Positions 16,497-26,000 of a DNA stretch of 55,105 nt are shown piece after piece. Position 1 is the first letter of the stretch, and the number at the start of each line of letters is the position of its first letter. The position numbers and the translations under genes are program-made. Location of the stretch: assembly GCA_019459285.1 (NCBI GenBank), contig JAIBEL010000025.1, forward strand, positions 1 to 55,105. Reading direction: 5' to 3'. Source of the DNA: Rhizobium sp. (GTDB lineage Bacteria > Pseudomonadota > Gammaproteobacteria > Burkholderiales > Thiobacillaceae). The notes below the pieces were generated by a model, which was given only the letters and a program-made list of their open reading frames with translations, did not search any database and was not told the origin of the DNA.

Positions 16497-17624
16497 ATGG
16501 CGCATACCCAACTTCCCCCTTTGCGACTGGGCTTCATCGGCGGCGCCTTGAATTCGGCCGTCGGCTACACGCACTACAATTCCAGCCGCCTGGACGGCCA
16601 TTTCCGCGTGGACAGCGGCTGCTTCAGCCGGCGCCCCGAGATCAACGAAGAAACAGCACGGACCTACGGCATCCCGACCGAGCGCACGCACGCCACCTGG
16701 CACGCGCTGCTGGAAAGCGAGAAGCAAGCGCTCGATGCCATCCTGGTGCTGACGCCGACGCCGGATCATCTGGATAGCGTGATCGCCGCGCTCGATGCCG
16801 GGTATCCGGTCATTTGCGAAAAGGCCCTGGCGGTGTCCAGCGAAGCGTGCCGCAGCATCGACGACGCGGTGGGCCGCAACCATGGGTTCCTGGCGGTGAC
16901 CTACAACTACTCCGGCTACCCGATGGTGCGCGAACTGCGCCGCATGATTGCAGACGGCGAGCTCGGGCGCCTGCAGCAGATCCACATCGAAATCCCGCAG
17001 GAAGGCTTTCTGCGGCAGGCGGCTGCGCCGCAAGCCTGGCGCCTCAAGGATCATGCCGTTCCCACGGTGTCGCTCGATCTCGGCGTGCATGCCCACCATC
17101 TGGTCCATTTCCTGACCGGCGGCAAGGCGCCGCTGGAAGTCATGGGCGACCAGGCCACCTATGGCCAGTTCGGCAACATCGTCGACAACGTCTATTGCCT
17201 CGCGCACTACGAGGACGACCTGCGGGTGCAGTCCTGGTTCGGAAAAACGGCGCTCGGCAACCGCAATGGCCTGCGCATACGCGTCTACGGCAGTCTCGCC
17301 AGTGCCGAGTGGTTCCAGATGCAGCCCGAGGATCTGCTGTTCAGCCAGGCCGACGGCCGCAGGCTGCTCATCGACCGCGGGTCCGGCGATGCCGACCTGG
17401 CCAGGCAGCTGCGCTACAACCGTTTCAAATCCGGCCATCCCTCCGGGTTCATCGAGGCCTTTGCCAATCTCTATGCCGATATCGCCGACCAGCTGCGCCA
17501 GCATCAATCCGGCACCGTGACGCATAATGCGTTCGTCTACGGTGCCCAGGAGTCGGAAGAGGGTTTGCGTTTCCTGGAAGCCATTGCCCGATCGGCGCAG
17601 ACACGAAAGTGGGAAGCGGTATGA
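16497..17624 (+). CDS. Gfo/Idh/MocA-family NAD(P)-dependent oxidoreductase
   Basis: 375 residues. The N-terminal Rossmann fold starts at LRLGFIGGALNSAVGYTH and continues with AILVLTPTPDHLD and the conserved PVICEKALAVS (EK motif, lysine likely catalytic). The C-terminal alpha/beta domain begins near residue 130 (AVTYNYSGYPMVRELRRMI) and includes the DLGVHAHHLVHFLTG segment, with histidines at the substrate side. These enzymes oxidise or reduce sugar or polyol hydroxyls. It could set up the 3-keto or uronate sugar for this pathway or act on the acyl part. It overlaps the ACP start by four bases, indicating coupled translation. Confidence 0.9.
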   Translation: MAHTQLPPLRLGFIGGALNSAVGYTHYNSSRLDGHFRVDSGCFSRRPEINEETARTYGIPTERTHATWHALLESEKQALDAILVLTPTPDHLDSVIAALDAGYPVICEKALAVSSEACRSIDDAVGRNHGFLAVTYNYSGYPMVRELRRMIADGELGRLQQIHIEIPQEGFLRQAAAPQAWRLKDHAVPTVSLDLGVHAHHLVHFLTGGKAPLEVMGDQATYGQFGNIVDNVYCLAHYEDDLRVQSWFGKTALGNRNGLRIRVYGSLASAEWFQMQPEDLLFSQADGRRLLIDRGSGDADLARQLRYNRFKSGHPSGFIEAFANLYADIADQLRQHQSGTVTHNAFVYGAQESEEGLRFLEAIARSAQTRKWEAV

Positions 17625-17908
17625 CGCGCCCCGATCAGACCCACGCCATGTCCCCACCCGTTTACGATTTCATCGTGCAGTTGCTCGAAGAAAAAGGCGC
17701 AGTCCCGGAACCTGCAGCGCTGCCCGCCTACCGATACCTCGACGTCGGCCATATCGATTCGCTCGCCTTTATCAAATTCGTCTTTCGCATCGAAGAGCGC
17801 TTCGGCATCCAGTTCTCGGAAGCGGACATGCTGGGCGACCAGGCAAAAACCGTCGGCGGACTGGTTGCATTGATCGAAGAGAAACGCGATCGGTCCCCCG
17901 CACCTTGA
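17621..17908 (+). CDS. Acyl carrier protein
   Basis: 95 residues; the ATG overlaps the TGA of the preceding gene (ATGA). The phosphopantetheine attachment serine is S47 in VGHIDSLAFIKFVFRIEERFG, which matches the ACP/PCP pattern (D/H)xDSL followed by an acidic helix. It is not the housekeeping fatty-acid AcpP: the sequence after DSL differs (AFIKF rather than VELVM) and it sits in a sugar-type cluster. Its partner is probably the adenylate ligase at 14950-16494. No phosphopantetheinyl transferase is encoded in the window. Confidence 0.9.
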   Translation: MTRPDQTHAMSPPVYDFIVQLLEEKGAVPEPAALPAYRYLDVGHIDSLAFIKFVFRIEERFGIQFSEADMLGDQAKTVGGLVALIEEKRDRSPAP

Positions 17909-17927
17909 TTTCATTGAGCCGCCCGAC

Positions 17928-19208
17928 ATGAACCAGCCAGACACCAACGCATCCCTGCTTGCCGACTACGGACGCTACATGCTGCCCGTGCTGGGCTTCC
18001 GCGACATCGTCCTGGTGCGGGGGCAGGGGAGCTACGTCTGGGATGCCGATGGCAACCAGTATCTGGATTTGAACAGCGGCCAGTTCTGCGCGGTGCTGGG
18101 CCACTCCGACCCCGGGGTTGCCCGCAAGATGCAGGAGATCGCCCAGACCCTGCAGGACACCGACACCTCCACGCTGACGCGGTCGGTGTTGCTGGCCGCC
18201 AAACAGATTCACGACCGCGCGCCGGAAATGAACGGCCGCATCCTGTTCCTGTCGACCGGCGCCGAGGCCGTCGAGTGCTGTCTCAAGTATGCGAAGCACA
18301 TCAAGGAGAAGTCGGGCGTCATTGCTTTCGACAAGGCCTATCACGGACTGACGCACGGCAGTGCCGCGTATTCGATGTCGCGCGACCGGATCCGGCCGCC
18401 GGTCGAGCATTCCTACGTCACGCCGGCGCCGCGCAGCCATGGCGATGACGACGCGGAAACCGACCGTTGCATCGAGGCCTTCCGCCAGACCCTCGACGAC
18501 AGCTCCGACGACATCGCCGCGGCGATCTTCGAGCCCATCATCTCGGGCGGCGGATTCTATTTTCCGTCACGCCGCTATTTCCAGGCGATCCGGCAACTCT
18601 GCGACGACAAGGGCATCTTCCTGGTCTTCGACGAATGCCAGACCGGCTTCGGCCGCACCGGCAGCTGGTTCTACTATCAGCAGCTCGGGTGCGTGCCCGA
18701 TTTCCTCGTGTCCGCAAAAGCCATGGGCATGGGCTACCCGGTTTCCTGCGTCATTGCCAACGGCCACACCGTTCCGCATGCCAGGTTCGCGATGGAGTAT
18801 TTCAGCTCCCACCAGAACGAGTCCTACGCCGGCGCGCTGGTGTCGCACCTGATCGACGAGATCGAGACCCGCGGCCTGCTGGAACGAAACCGCGCCTCCG
18901 GCGCGTACCTCCTGGCTAAACTTGACGCGATTGCGGCCGAATCCTCCCTTATCGGCAATCCCCGAGGCCAAGGGCTGATGTGCGCATTCGACCTGAGCGA
19001 CACGGGCAGGCTCGACAGCAAACAGGCGGGCGATCTTTTCTGCAGGCTGGCCCAGCAGAACGGCTTGCTGCTCCAGCATTGCAATCTCGGCCGGACCATC
19101 CGCCTGCTGCCGAACTACGCCGCCACCGAGGCGGATTTCGATTTTTTTGCAGACCGATTGAAGGCCACGCTGGCCCTGTTCCAGGCAACACTCGATCAAC
19201 CTCTCTAG
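17928..19208 (+). CDS. Class III (ornithine/acetylornithine-type) aminotransferase
   Basis: 426 residues of a PLP enzyme of subgroup II. Landmarks are the VWDADGNQYLDLNSGQFCAVLGH opening, FLSTGAEAVECCLKYA for phosphate binding, AFDKAYHGLTHGS, the FDECQTGFGRTG motif with the PLP aspartate, and the Schiff-base lysine K264 in VSAKAMGMG. The family transaminates omega-amino groups or amino acids such as ornithine, GABA, beta-alanine or 2,4-diaminobutyrate. In this cluster it may aminate the acyl/amino-acid unit that the ligase loads onto the ACP. That would be a second amination distinct from the DegT step; this is inference. Confidence 0.9.
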   Translation: MNQPDTNASLLADYGRYMLPVLGFRDIVLVRGQGSYVWDADGNQYLDLNSGQFCAVLGHSDPGVARKMQEIAQTLQDTDTSTLTRSVLLAAKQIHDRAPEMNGRILFLSTGAEAVECCLKYAKHIKEKSGVIAFDKAYHGLTHGSAAYSMSRDRIRPPVEHSYVTPAPRSHGDDDAETDRCIEAFRQTLDDSSDDIAAAIFEPIISGGGFYFPSRRYFQAIRQLCDDKGIFLVFDECQTGFGRTGSWFYYQQLGCVPDFLVSAKAMGMGYPVSCVIANGHTVPHARFAMEYFSSHQNESYAGALVSHLIDEIETRGLLERNRASGAYLLAKLDAIAAESSLIGNPRGQGLMCAFDLSDTGRLDSKQAGDLFCRLAQQNGLLLQHCNLGRTIRLLPNYAATEADFDFFADRLKATLALFQATLDQPL

Positions 19209-19220
19209 CGAGCGACCCCC

Positions 19221-20282
19221 ATGTTATTTTCAGAGATCGACACAACTTACCTGGCCAACACGATCAAGGGCCTGCAGGGGAAAAAACTCATCCTGTGGGG
19301 CGCCGGACGGCGGCTCAAGGGCTTCGTCGAGCACTACTGCGGCGACGGCAAGCTCCTGCCCACGCCTTACGGCATCTGCGACAGCACGCGCGAGATCGCC
19401 GAGAAAACGCTCTGGGGCATCCCGGTCCTGCCCTTCAAGGACGTGCAGAACATGCTGCCCAAGGACACCGTGATCATCATCACGGCCGGCCTGCTGGAAC
19501 TGCAGGCGAGGGTGGTCGCAAACGAGCTCTATTATTTTCCGCTGTTCCATTGCCGGACCTTCGAGGTCTACGACTACCTGCAGAAAAACATGGACCAGTG
19601 CGACCGGGCCATCGGCCTGCTGGCCGATCCGGTGTCGAAGAAGACCTACCGGGGCTGCATCGAGAACATCCTGTGCGGGCGGCTGTGGGACCAGTCGCTC
19701 TTCAGCGCCAGCCCGTATTGGGGCAACGACATCAACGAACGGCTCGACGCGTCCGGCCAGCTCGTGTTTGCCGGCGCCTTCAACGGCAAGCATCTCGACC
19801 GTGCGCTCGACAACAACCCCGCCATCCGGATCGCGGCCTTCGAGCCGAGCAAGACCTGGTCGGCCTATCTGCGGGACAAGTTCAAGGCCGCGCCGCAGGT
19901 GACGATCCATAACAAGATCCTCTGGAGCGAGAACACGCTGCTGAGCTTCGATGACGACATGTCCAATTCCGGGCTCGACGCGCACGTCACTGCGGACGCG
20001 GCCAACAGTACCTACCAGCATGAAGGCGTCGCCATCGACGACTATATCGAAGGCAAGGTGTCGATGATCGCGCTTGACGTCGAGGGCTCGGAGCAGCGCG
20101 TCGTCCAGGGCGCGCATCGCACCATCGAGCGCGACCGCCCGCGTCTGTGCCTGTGCCTGTATCACAACCTCGACGATTACTTCAGGATTCCGGTCATCAT
20201 CAGCGAACGCTATGGCTACCGCCTGCACGTCAAGCATCACTCCACGATCAGCGCGATCGAAACCGTCCTTTATGCGGTCTGA
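19221..20282 (+). CDS. FkbM-family methyltransferase with N-terminal Rossmann-like domain
   Basis: 353 residues. Residues 18-120 form a nucleotide-binding-like domain (GKKLILWGAGRRLKGFVEHY, GIPVLPFKDVQNMLPKDTVIIITAG). The C-terminal half carries FkbM methyltransferase landmarks: FEPSKTWSAYLRDKF, VAIDDYIEGKVSMIALDVEGSEQRVVQGA with the conserved D-x-EG-E, and RPRLCLCLYH. FkbM enzymes O-methylate sugars or polyketides with SAM, and members occur in flagellin and LPS sugar-modification loci. The methyltransferase core looks slightly abbreviated before FEPS. It starts 12 bases after the class III aminotransferase stop, so it is in the same operon. Confidence 0.87.
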   Translation: MLFSEIDTTYLANTIKGLQGKKLILWGAGRRLKGFVEHYCGDGKLLPTPYGICDSTREIAEKTLWGIPVLPFKDVQNMLPKDTVIIITAGLLELQARVVANELYYFPLFHCRTFEVYDYLQKNMDQCDRAIGLLADPVSKKTYRGCIENILCGRLWDQSLFSASPYWGNDINERLDASGQLVFAGAFNGKHLDRALDNNPAIRIAAFEPSKTWSAYLRDKFKAAPQVTIHNKILWSENTLLSFDDDMSNSGLDAHVTADAANSTYQHEGVAIDDYIEGKVSMIALDVEGSEQRVVQGAHRTIERDRPRLCLCLYHNLDDYFRIPVIISERYGYRLHVKHHSTISAIETVLYAV

Positions 20283-20313
20283 GTGCGGCTGACCGACGAC
20301 GACAGCGCCGCCC

Positions 20314-21465
20314 ATGCTTGATTTCGCGTTCTCCATGCCGACCCGGATTCTGTTCGGGTCCGGCGCCCGCTCGCTGCTGGAACGGGAACTCGACCAACAG
20401 CCCGTTACCAAGGCGCTGCTGGTCTACGGGCGCGCAAGCGCGCGCGACAACGGCAGCTACGACGACGTCACCGGCCTGCTCGAAGCGCGCGGCATCGCGT
20501 ACGTCGAGCACCCCGGATGCCGCGCAGACCCGGACGACGCATTCGTCGGCGCGGGCGTGGGCCTCGCTCTCGATCACGGCGTGGATTTCGTCCTCGCGAT
20601 CGGCGGCGGCTCGGCGATCGACGCCGCCAAGGCCATCGCCCTGCTGGCGGCCAACGGGACACGCGACATCTGGGCGGTTCACGCGGCACGCCAGGCTTTC
20701 ACCGCGCCCGCGCTGCCACTCGGCGTGGTGCTGACGACCACCGGCACCGGCACCGAGGTCAACGGCAGCTTCATCATCAGCCGCCGCGCCGACAACGAGA
20801 AGGTCGCCTTCAGCAGCCTTTCCACGCGTCCGCGCTTTGCCTATTGCAACCCGGACTACACGATCACGCTGCCGCCGCAGGTGCTGGCGGACAACTACAC
20901 CGACATCCTGTCCCATCTGCTGGAACAGTATTTTTCGATGGAGGAAACGACCGGGATCGTCGATGCGATCATTCTCGAAGCCATCCACTATCTGCTGAAA
21001 AACACGCCGGAACTGCACACCTGGAAGGACGCGTACGGGTTTCGCGCCAACACCATGTTCGCGTCGACGCTGTCGCTGTCCTATCTGTTTTCGTGCGGCA
21101 AGAAAGTGCCGTGGATCCTGCACACCTTGACGCACGCGCTGGCCGCCCATCGCCCGATCTCGCATGGCGCGTCGCTCCGGATCGTCATGCCGGGCTGGCT
21201 CGTCTGGTTGTCGGGCAATCCTGCCTATGCCCGGCGGACGCGGCAACTCGCCGACAAGCTGGGGTTGTCCGATGCGGCGCAGCTGGGGCGTTACTTCCTC
21301 GATCACTTCGCGCTGATGGGCTGCGATCCGCATCCGCTGCCCAGCGATGCGGAGAAGGCGCAGATCGTGGAGCGGCTGTCGGCCGATACGGATTTCCTCG
21401 CCCGCGCAAACCTGGACGCGCGTGACCTCAGATGCATCCTCGACTGGACGCATCATGCCTGCTGA
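20314..21465 (+). CDS. Iron-containing (group III) alcohol dehydrogenase
   Basis: 383 residues. It has the family opening (FSMPTRILFGSGARSLL), the NAD(P) loop AIGGGSAIDAAKAIAL, TTTGTGTEVNG, the metal-site region NYTDILSHLLEQYF with Asp and His, and the distal histidines in HTLTHALAAHRPISHG. It most resembles the butanol-dehydrogenase/YqhD-like branch, which reduces aldehydes with NADPH. In this cluster it could reduce an aldehyde or ketone intermediate of the acyl or sugar moiety. The start ATG follows the FkbM gene by 31 bases, and its stop lies inside the next gene. Confidence 0.92.
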   Translation: MLDFAFSMPTRILFGSGARSLLERELDQQPVTKALLVYGRASARDNGSYDDVTGLLEARGIAYVEHPGCRADPDDAFVGAGVGLALDHGVDFVLAIGGGSAIDAAKAIALLAANGTRDIWAVHAARQAFTAPALPLGVVLTTTGTGTEVNGSFIISRRADNEKVAFSSLSTRPRFAYCNPDYTITLPPQVLADNYTDILSHLLEQYFSMEETTGIVDAIILEAIHYLLKNTPELHTWKDAYGFRANTMFASTLSLSYLFSCGKKVPWILHTLTHALAAHRPISHGASLRIVMPGWLVWLSGNPAYARRTRQLADKLGLSDAAQLGRYFLDHFALMGCDPHPLPSDAEKAQIVERLSADTDFLARANLDARDLRCILDWTHHAC

Positions 21466-22591
21466 ATCGGCATCGCCTGACATGGACAAGACAAAAATAC
21501 TGATCTTCCCGCTCGACATCGACGACGCGGACGCCTTCATCCGGACCGCGAAGGCGCTCGGCCTCGCGGTCGTCGGCGCCAGCTCCGCCATGGCGGGCCC
21601 GGGGGACAAAGCGGTCGACGGTTTCATCCGGCTGCCCTTCATCACCGACCCGGCATTCGACCAGGCCTTGCAGAACGCGCTCGAGCAGCACGCGGTGACG
21701 ACGGTCTATGCGCCGCACCAGGGCGTCTGGCGCCATCTGAACACGCTCCTGGAAACACACCCGGCCCGCTTCCGCTTCACGCTCTGCAGCCCCGATCCGT
21801 TTTCCGCGACGCAGCAGCGCTTTGCGCCACACGAGGCGTGGGCTGCCTTGATGTCGTCCGACTCCCCGCTTGCCGGACTTGCGGTGCCCCAGGCGATCCG
21901 TCCGCCCTTGTCGCCCGCGCGGTATTCCGCACTGCACCGCCAATTCCTGAGCATTCCCGGCGATTCCGACGTCGGGAAGCTGCGTGCCTTGTGCGACATC
22001 GCCCGCCTGCTGCCGCCCGGCGACCTGCTCGAAGTGGGATGCCTGTACGGACGCTCGGCGTTTGCGTTGGGCTACCTGGCCAGCCAATACACGCTGGGCA
22101 GCATGATCTGCGTCGACCCGTGGAATACCGCCGAACTGACCGACCAGGGCGTCGACGCCGCCATCATCAATGCCGAACTCGCCAACACGGACATCGACAG
22201 CGAAAAGATCTTCCGCGTATTCCTGAACGCGTCCGCCCTGCTCGACAACGTGGGGTACATCCGCAACACCTCCGAGAAGGCGCTGGGCGAGTACGAGGCG
22301 GCCATCCGCAACGGCGTTTTGCACAGCCCCGAACTCGGCAGCATTCCGGTCGGCGGACAGTTGAGCCTGCTGCACATCGACGCCAACCATCGCTACGACC
22401 ACGTGCGGCGCGACGTCGAACTGTGGAGCCCTTATCTCGCCGAGGGCGGCTGGCTGCTGCTGGACGACTATGTGTGGGCGTTCGGCGACGGACCGCGGCG
22501 GGTCGGCGACGAACTACTCGGCAGCCCCCTGTACGATTCGGCGTTCGTCAGCGGCGACACGCTGTTCCTGCGCCGTACCGGCGTTGATTGA
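21455..22591 (+). CDS. SAM-dependent methyltransferase fused to an N-terminal Rossmann/pre-ATP-grasp-like domain
   Basis: 378 residues from the ATG at 21455, overlapping the alcohol dehydrogenase by 11 bases; an ATG at 21482 is also possible. Residues ~10-130 look like the first domain of ATP-grasp enzymes (KTKILIFPLDIDDADAFIRTAKALGLAV, TDPAFDQALQNALEQHAVTTVYAP), but no ATP-grasp fold follows. From about residue 175 a class I methyltransferase of the Methyltransf_24 type begins: LLPPGDLLEVGCLYGRSAFALG (motif I), MICVDPWN, LLHIDANHRYDHVRRDVELW, and WLLLDDYVW. It is the last gene of the nine-gene run. Its substrate is unknown, and the fusion is discussed as a finding. Confidence 0.82.
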   Translation: MPAESASPDMDKTKILIFPLDIDDADAFIRTAKALGLAVVGASSAMAGPGDKAVDGFIRLPFITDPAFDQALQNALEQHAVTTVYAPHQGVWRHLNTLLETHPARFRFTLCSPDPFSATQQRFAPHEAWAALMSSDSPLAGLAVPQAIRPPLSPARYSALHRQFLSIPGDSDVGKLRALCDIARLLPPGDLLEVGCLYGRSAFALGYLASQYTLGSMICVDPWNTAELTDQGVDAAIINAELANTDIDSEKIFRVFLNASALLDNVGYIRNTSEKALGEYEAAIRNGVLHSPELGSIPVGGQLSLLHIDANHRYDHVRRDVELWSPYLAEGGWLLLDDYVWAFGDGPRRVGDELLGSPLYDSAFVSGDTLFLRRTGVD

Positions 22592-23067
22592 GGCGCGCGG
22601 CTCAGCTGCTACACCCCTTGCGCATTACCGTCCAAACCAGCCACGCATTCCGGCTGAAACCCACCAGCCGTTCACGTTGAAGTGACCTGGACATCGTCTC
22701 AGTTCGACCCACTCAGGCAGAAGAATCGAATAACTGAAGTTCGGCCTTAGCGGTCATAGGCTCTGTCTGGATGAACTTCTGCTGCGCAACCAAAAGCGGG
22801 CACTCCACCATTAGCCCTCAGAAGGCTGACCTGCACCATGCAACGAACTCAATCCAGCAGCGGATACCCTAATTTGAATTAAGGCCACGCTACGCGACTA
22901 GGCGATAATGCCAACAGCAATGCGAGCGACATGGTCAGGAAGGGCATCAGCGAGCGTCACATACCAGCGGATCGTTGCCTCTAGGTAATGCCGAGGATAG
23001 CGTCGGCTATTCGCCGGTTCATTGCTCCAGATTGATCAGTTCAACACAAGAAGAGAGCAGAGGCGCG
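22592..23067 (+). other. Intergenic region preceding the defence module, no gene seen
   Basis: About 475 bases with no credible coding sequence. Base composition drops from the GC-rich biosynthetic block to near 50 percent. It contains degenerate stretches (around 22720-22810, for example GAAGTTCGGCCTTAGCGGTC and AAAAGCGGGCACTCC) that look similar to motifs in the spacer after the module (28770-28900). An AT-rich patch around 22872-22884 could hold the promoter of the STAND gene. No terminator hairpin for the preceding operon was found. Confidence 0.6.
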
Positions 23068-26000
23068 ATGATTGTAGAGGCCAACTGGGGTAATTTCAGG
23101 GCGAAATTTAACGCACAAGAGCAAAAGGCTTTCGAATGGTTGTGCTCGTTGCTCTTCTACAAAGAGCAACGCCATCCGACCGGCGCGCTGAGGTACTTCA
23201 ATCAACCGGGTATTGAAGCGGAGCCCGTGATTGTCGGGGCCGACGTGATCGGGTGGCAAGCGAAGTTCATCGGCACCGACCTCGCAAGCTATAAGACGAA
23301 ACTCATCCAAGCCATCAACACCGCAAAGACTCAGCACCCGACGCTCACGCAGCTCTACTTCTATGTGAATGTCGACTTCGGAAGGAGCAAGAAGCCCGGG
23401 GTCAAAGATCCGCCGTACAAGACTGCGATCGAAGAACATGCCAAGGCGAAAGGAGTGGCTATTACGTGGAAGACGGCGAGCTTCTTCGAGACGCCATTCG
23501 TCTGCGAGACGAACGCCAACATCGCAAGCCACTTCTTTATGCTTGGCGCTAGTGTCATCGATTTTGTTCAAGAGATTACCCGCCACACAGAGGCTATTCT
23601 TGAGCCCATCCGTTCGGCGATCGTAGTCGAAGGGAAGTCCATCAAGATCGATAGACGGGCACTGGTTACGCGCCTGAAGGATACGCTATCGAAATCAACA
23701 CTGGTGATCGTCAGCGGAGAAGCTGGTGTTGGAAAAACGGCAGTCGTCAAAGACCTCTACGACGAGGTAAAGGACACGACCCCGTTCTTCATGTTCAAAG
23801 CGACAGAGTTCAACGTCTCGCACGTCAACCAACTCTTCAAGGACTACGGTGCGTTCACCTTTTCAGACTTCGTGCATGAACATGAAGAGTTTGCCGAGAA
23901 ATACGTGGTCATCGATTCGGCCGAGAAACTATCCGATCTCGATCGGCCGAAAGCGTTTCAAGAATTCTTATCGACGCTCCGCAGCAGCAGATGGAAGGTC
24001 ATCTTCACGACTCGCTTGAGCTATCTGGACGATCTCAAGTACGCATTCATCGAGCTCTACAACGCTCCGTTCGAACTGCTCAACATCCCGGGGCTCACTC
24101 AGGAGGAGCTAGTCGAGCTCTCCGTAGCGAACGAGTTTTCGTTGCCGGAGAACGAGCGGCTGCGTAAGTTCCTCCAGAATCCGTTCTACCTGAACGAATA
24201 TCTGCGCATCGACGTGACGGGCAACCAAAATACAAGTTACGCGGAATTTCGAGAGGCCATTTGGAACTGTCAGATCACGCGCTCTTCGTACCAAAAAGAC
24301 AATATTCACCGAAAACGTGAAGAGTGCTTTCTTGAAATCGCCCGCAAGCGAGCCGCGTCGGGTCACTTCTTTGTAACAGTCGAAGGGCACGACGAGGCAC
24401 TTCGACAGCTTGTTACCGACGAGATCATCAAGTTCGATTCAAGAGCGGGAGGCTACTTCATCACCCATGACATCTACGAGGAGTGGGCGCTTGAGCGGAC
24501 GATCGAGCGGTCATTCCGCGGCATGTCGGACTACGGACACTTTTACCAAGAGATCGGCGACGCCTTGGCGATTCGTCGAGCGTTCCGAGGTTGGCTCTCT
24601 GAGAAGCTCGGCGCCAACAACGGCGATGCGGCGAGACTCATTGAAGCGACGGTAAGCAATGACGCGATACCGGGCCACTGGAGAGACGAGGCCGTAGTTG
24701 CCGCCCTGCTTTCCAACTATTCCGGCGCGTTCATCCAGTATTTCGAGCAGAAGCTATTGGAGCCGCCTCCAAGGGTCGTCGAACAAGGACAATCCTTCTC
24801 CGCCGCCTCCACCTTTTCGGATCGTTACGCATATGAAAAGAGCCTGCTCGGTCGAATTCTTTTCCTGGTTCGCATTGCATGCAAAGAAGTGGACCAAGCG
24901 CTATTGAGCGCATTGGAGAACCTGAAAGACTCGCAGATTGGCTTCTCGTCCATTATGACGAAACCCAAGGGCTCCGGCTGGACCAGCGTTGTCGATTTTC
25001 TGAATCTCAACAAGGCGAAGATTGGACTGCTCTACATGCACGTCATCTTGCCTATACTCGACGACTGGAATCGGTACACCAAAAAGGGCGAGACCACGAA
25101 GGCGGCGACCGAGATCGCGTTGTACTACCTCGACGATCTCACGAAGGACGGGGAGTTCCCCTACAACTCGAGGAGCGAGGTGGGCGAACAGCTCATCCGA
25201 GTCATTCTCGCCGGCTCCTGGGAAGTGAAGGAACAGCTCGGGGAGATCTTCAGAGGCGTGATCGCGAGCGAGGAAATCTCACGTCGCAGCCGCTACCACG
25301 AACTCGTCACGACCGCACTATCGTCGATCGATAAGAGCGCGATCGTCGCCGAGAGTCTCCCGAAGGAAATTATTGGCCTTGCGAGTGTCTTTTGGCCCTA
25401 TACGCCGCCAGAGCGAAACGGCTGGGGTTCAGACTACCGGAACGACATTGAGCAATACTTCGATCTGGCTCCCGACCACCACGACTATTACCCCGCGAGC
25501 GCCCTTCAGACGCCGACACTGCGATTGTTACAGGTGGCGCCGAAGGAGACAGTGGACTTCATCGTCGCGTTCACCAATAGGTCGATCGAGTATTTTGCTA
25601 AGACTGATTTGGGGCAACGCGAAGTCGAGGAAGTCGACGTCTACCTGGCGCCTTCCGAACGACCGCTGAAGCAGTACATATCGCACAGACTCTGGATGAT
25701 GTATCGCGGCAGGCAGTCGGCGCCGACGCTCCTTGAGTCGATCCACATGGCACTAGAAAAGTGGCTCCTCACAGCTGCCAGGCAAGTTTCTGCGGAAGTA
25801 ATTGAGAGCTGGTGCCTGTATCTCATAAAAAACTCTCGCTCCGCTTCGATTACGGCGATCGTGGCGAGTGTCGCGCTCGCTGAATCTTCGAAGCTGTTCA
25901 ACGTTGCGCTCGTGCTCTTTCGCACCAAAGATTTCTTCTTCTTTGATCTCGCGCGTATGCAGTTCGACGAGAGCGCACGGAGCCACTATTCAATCGTTTA

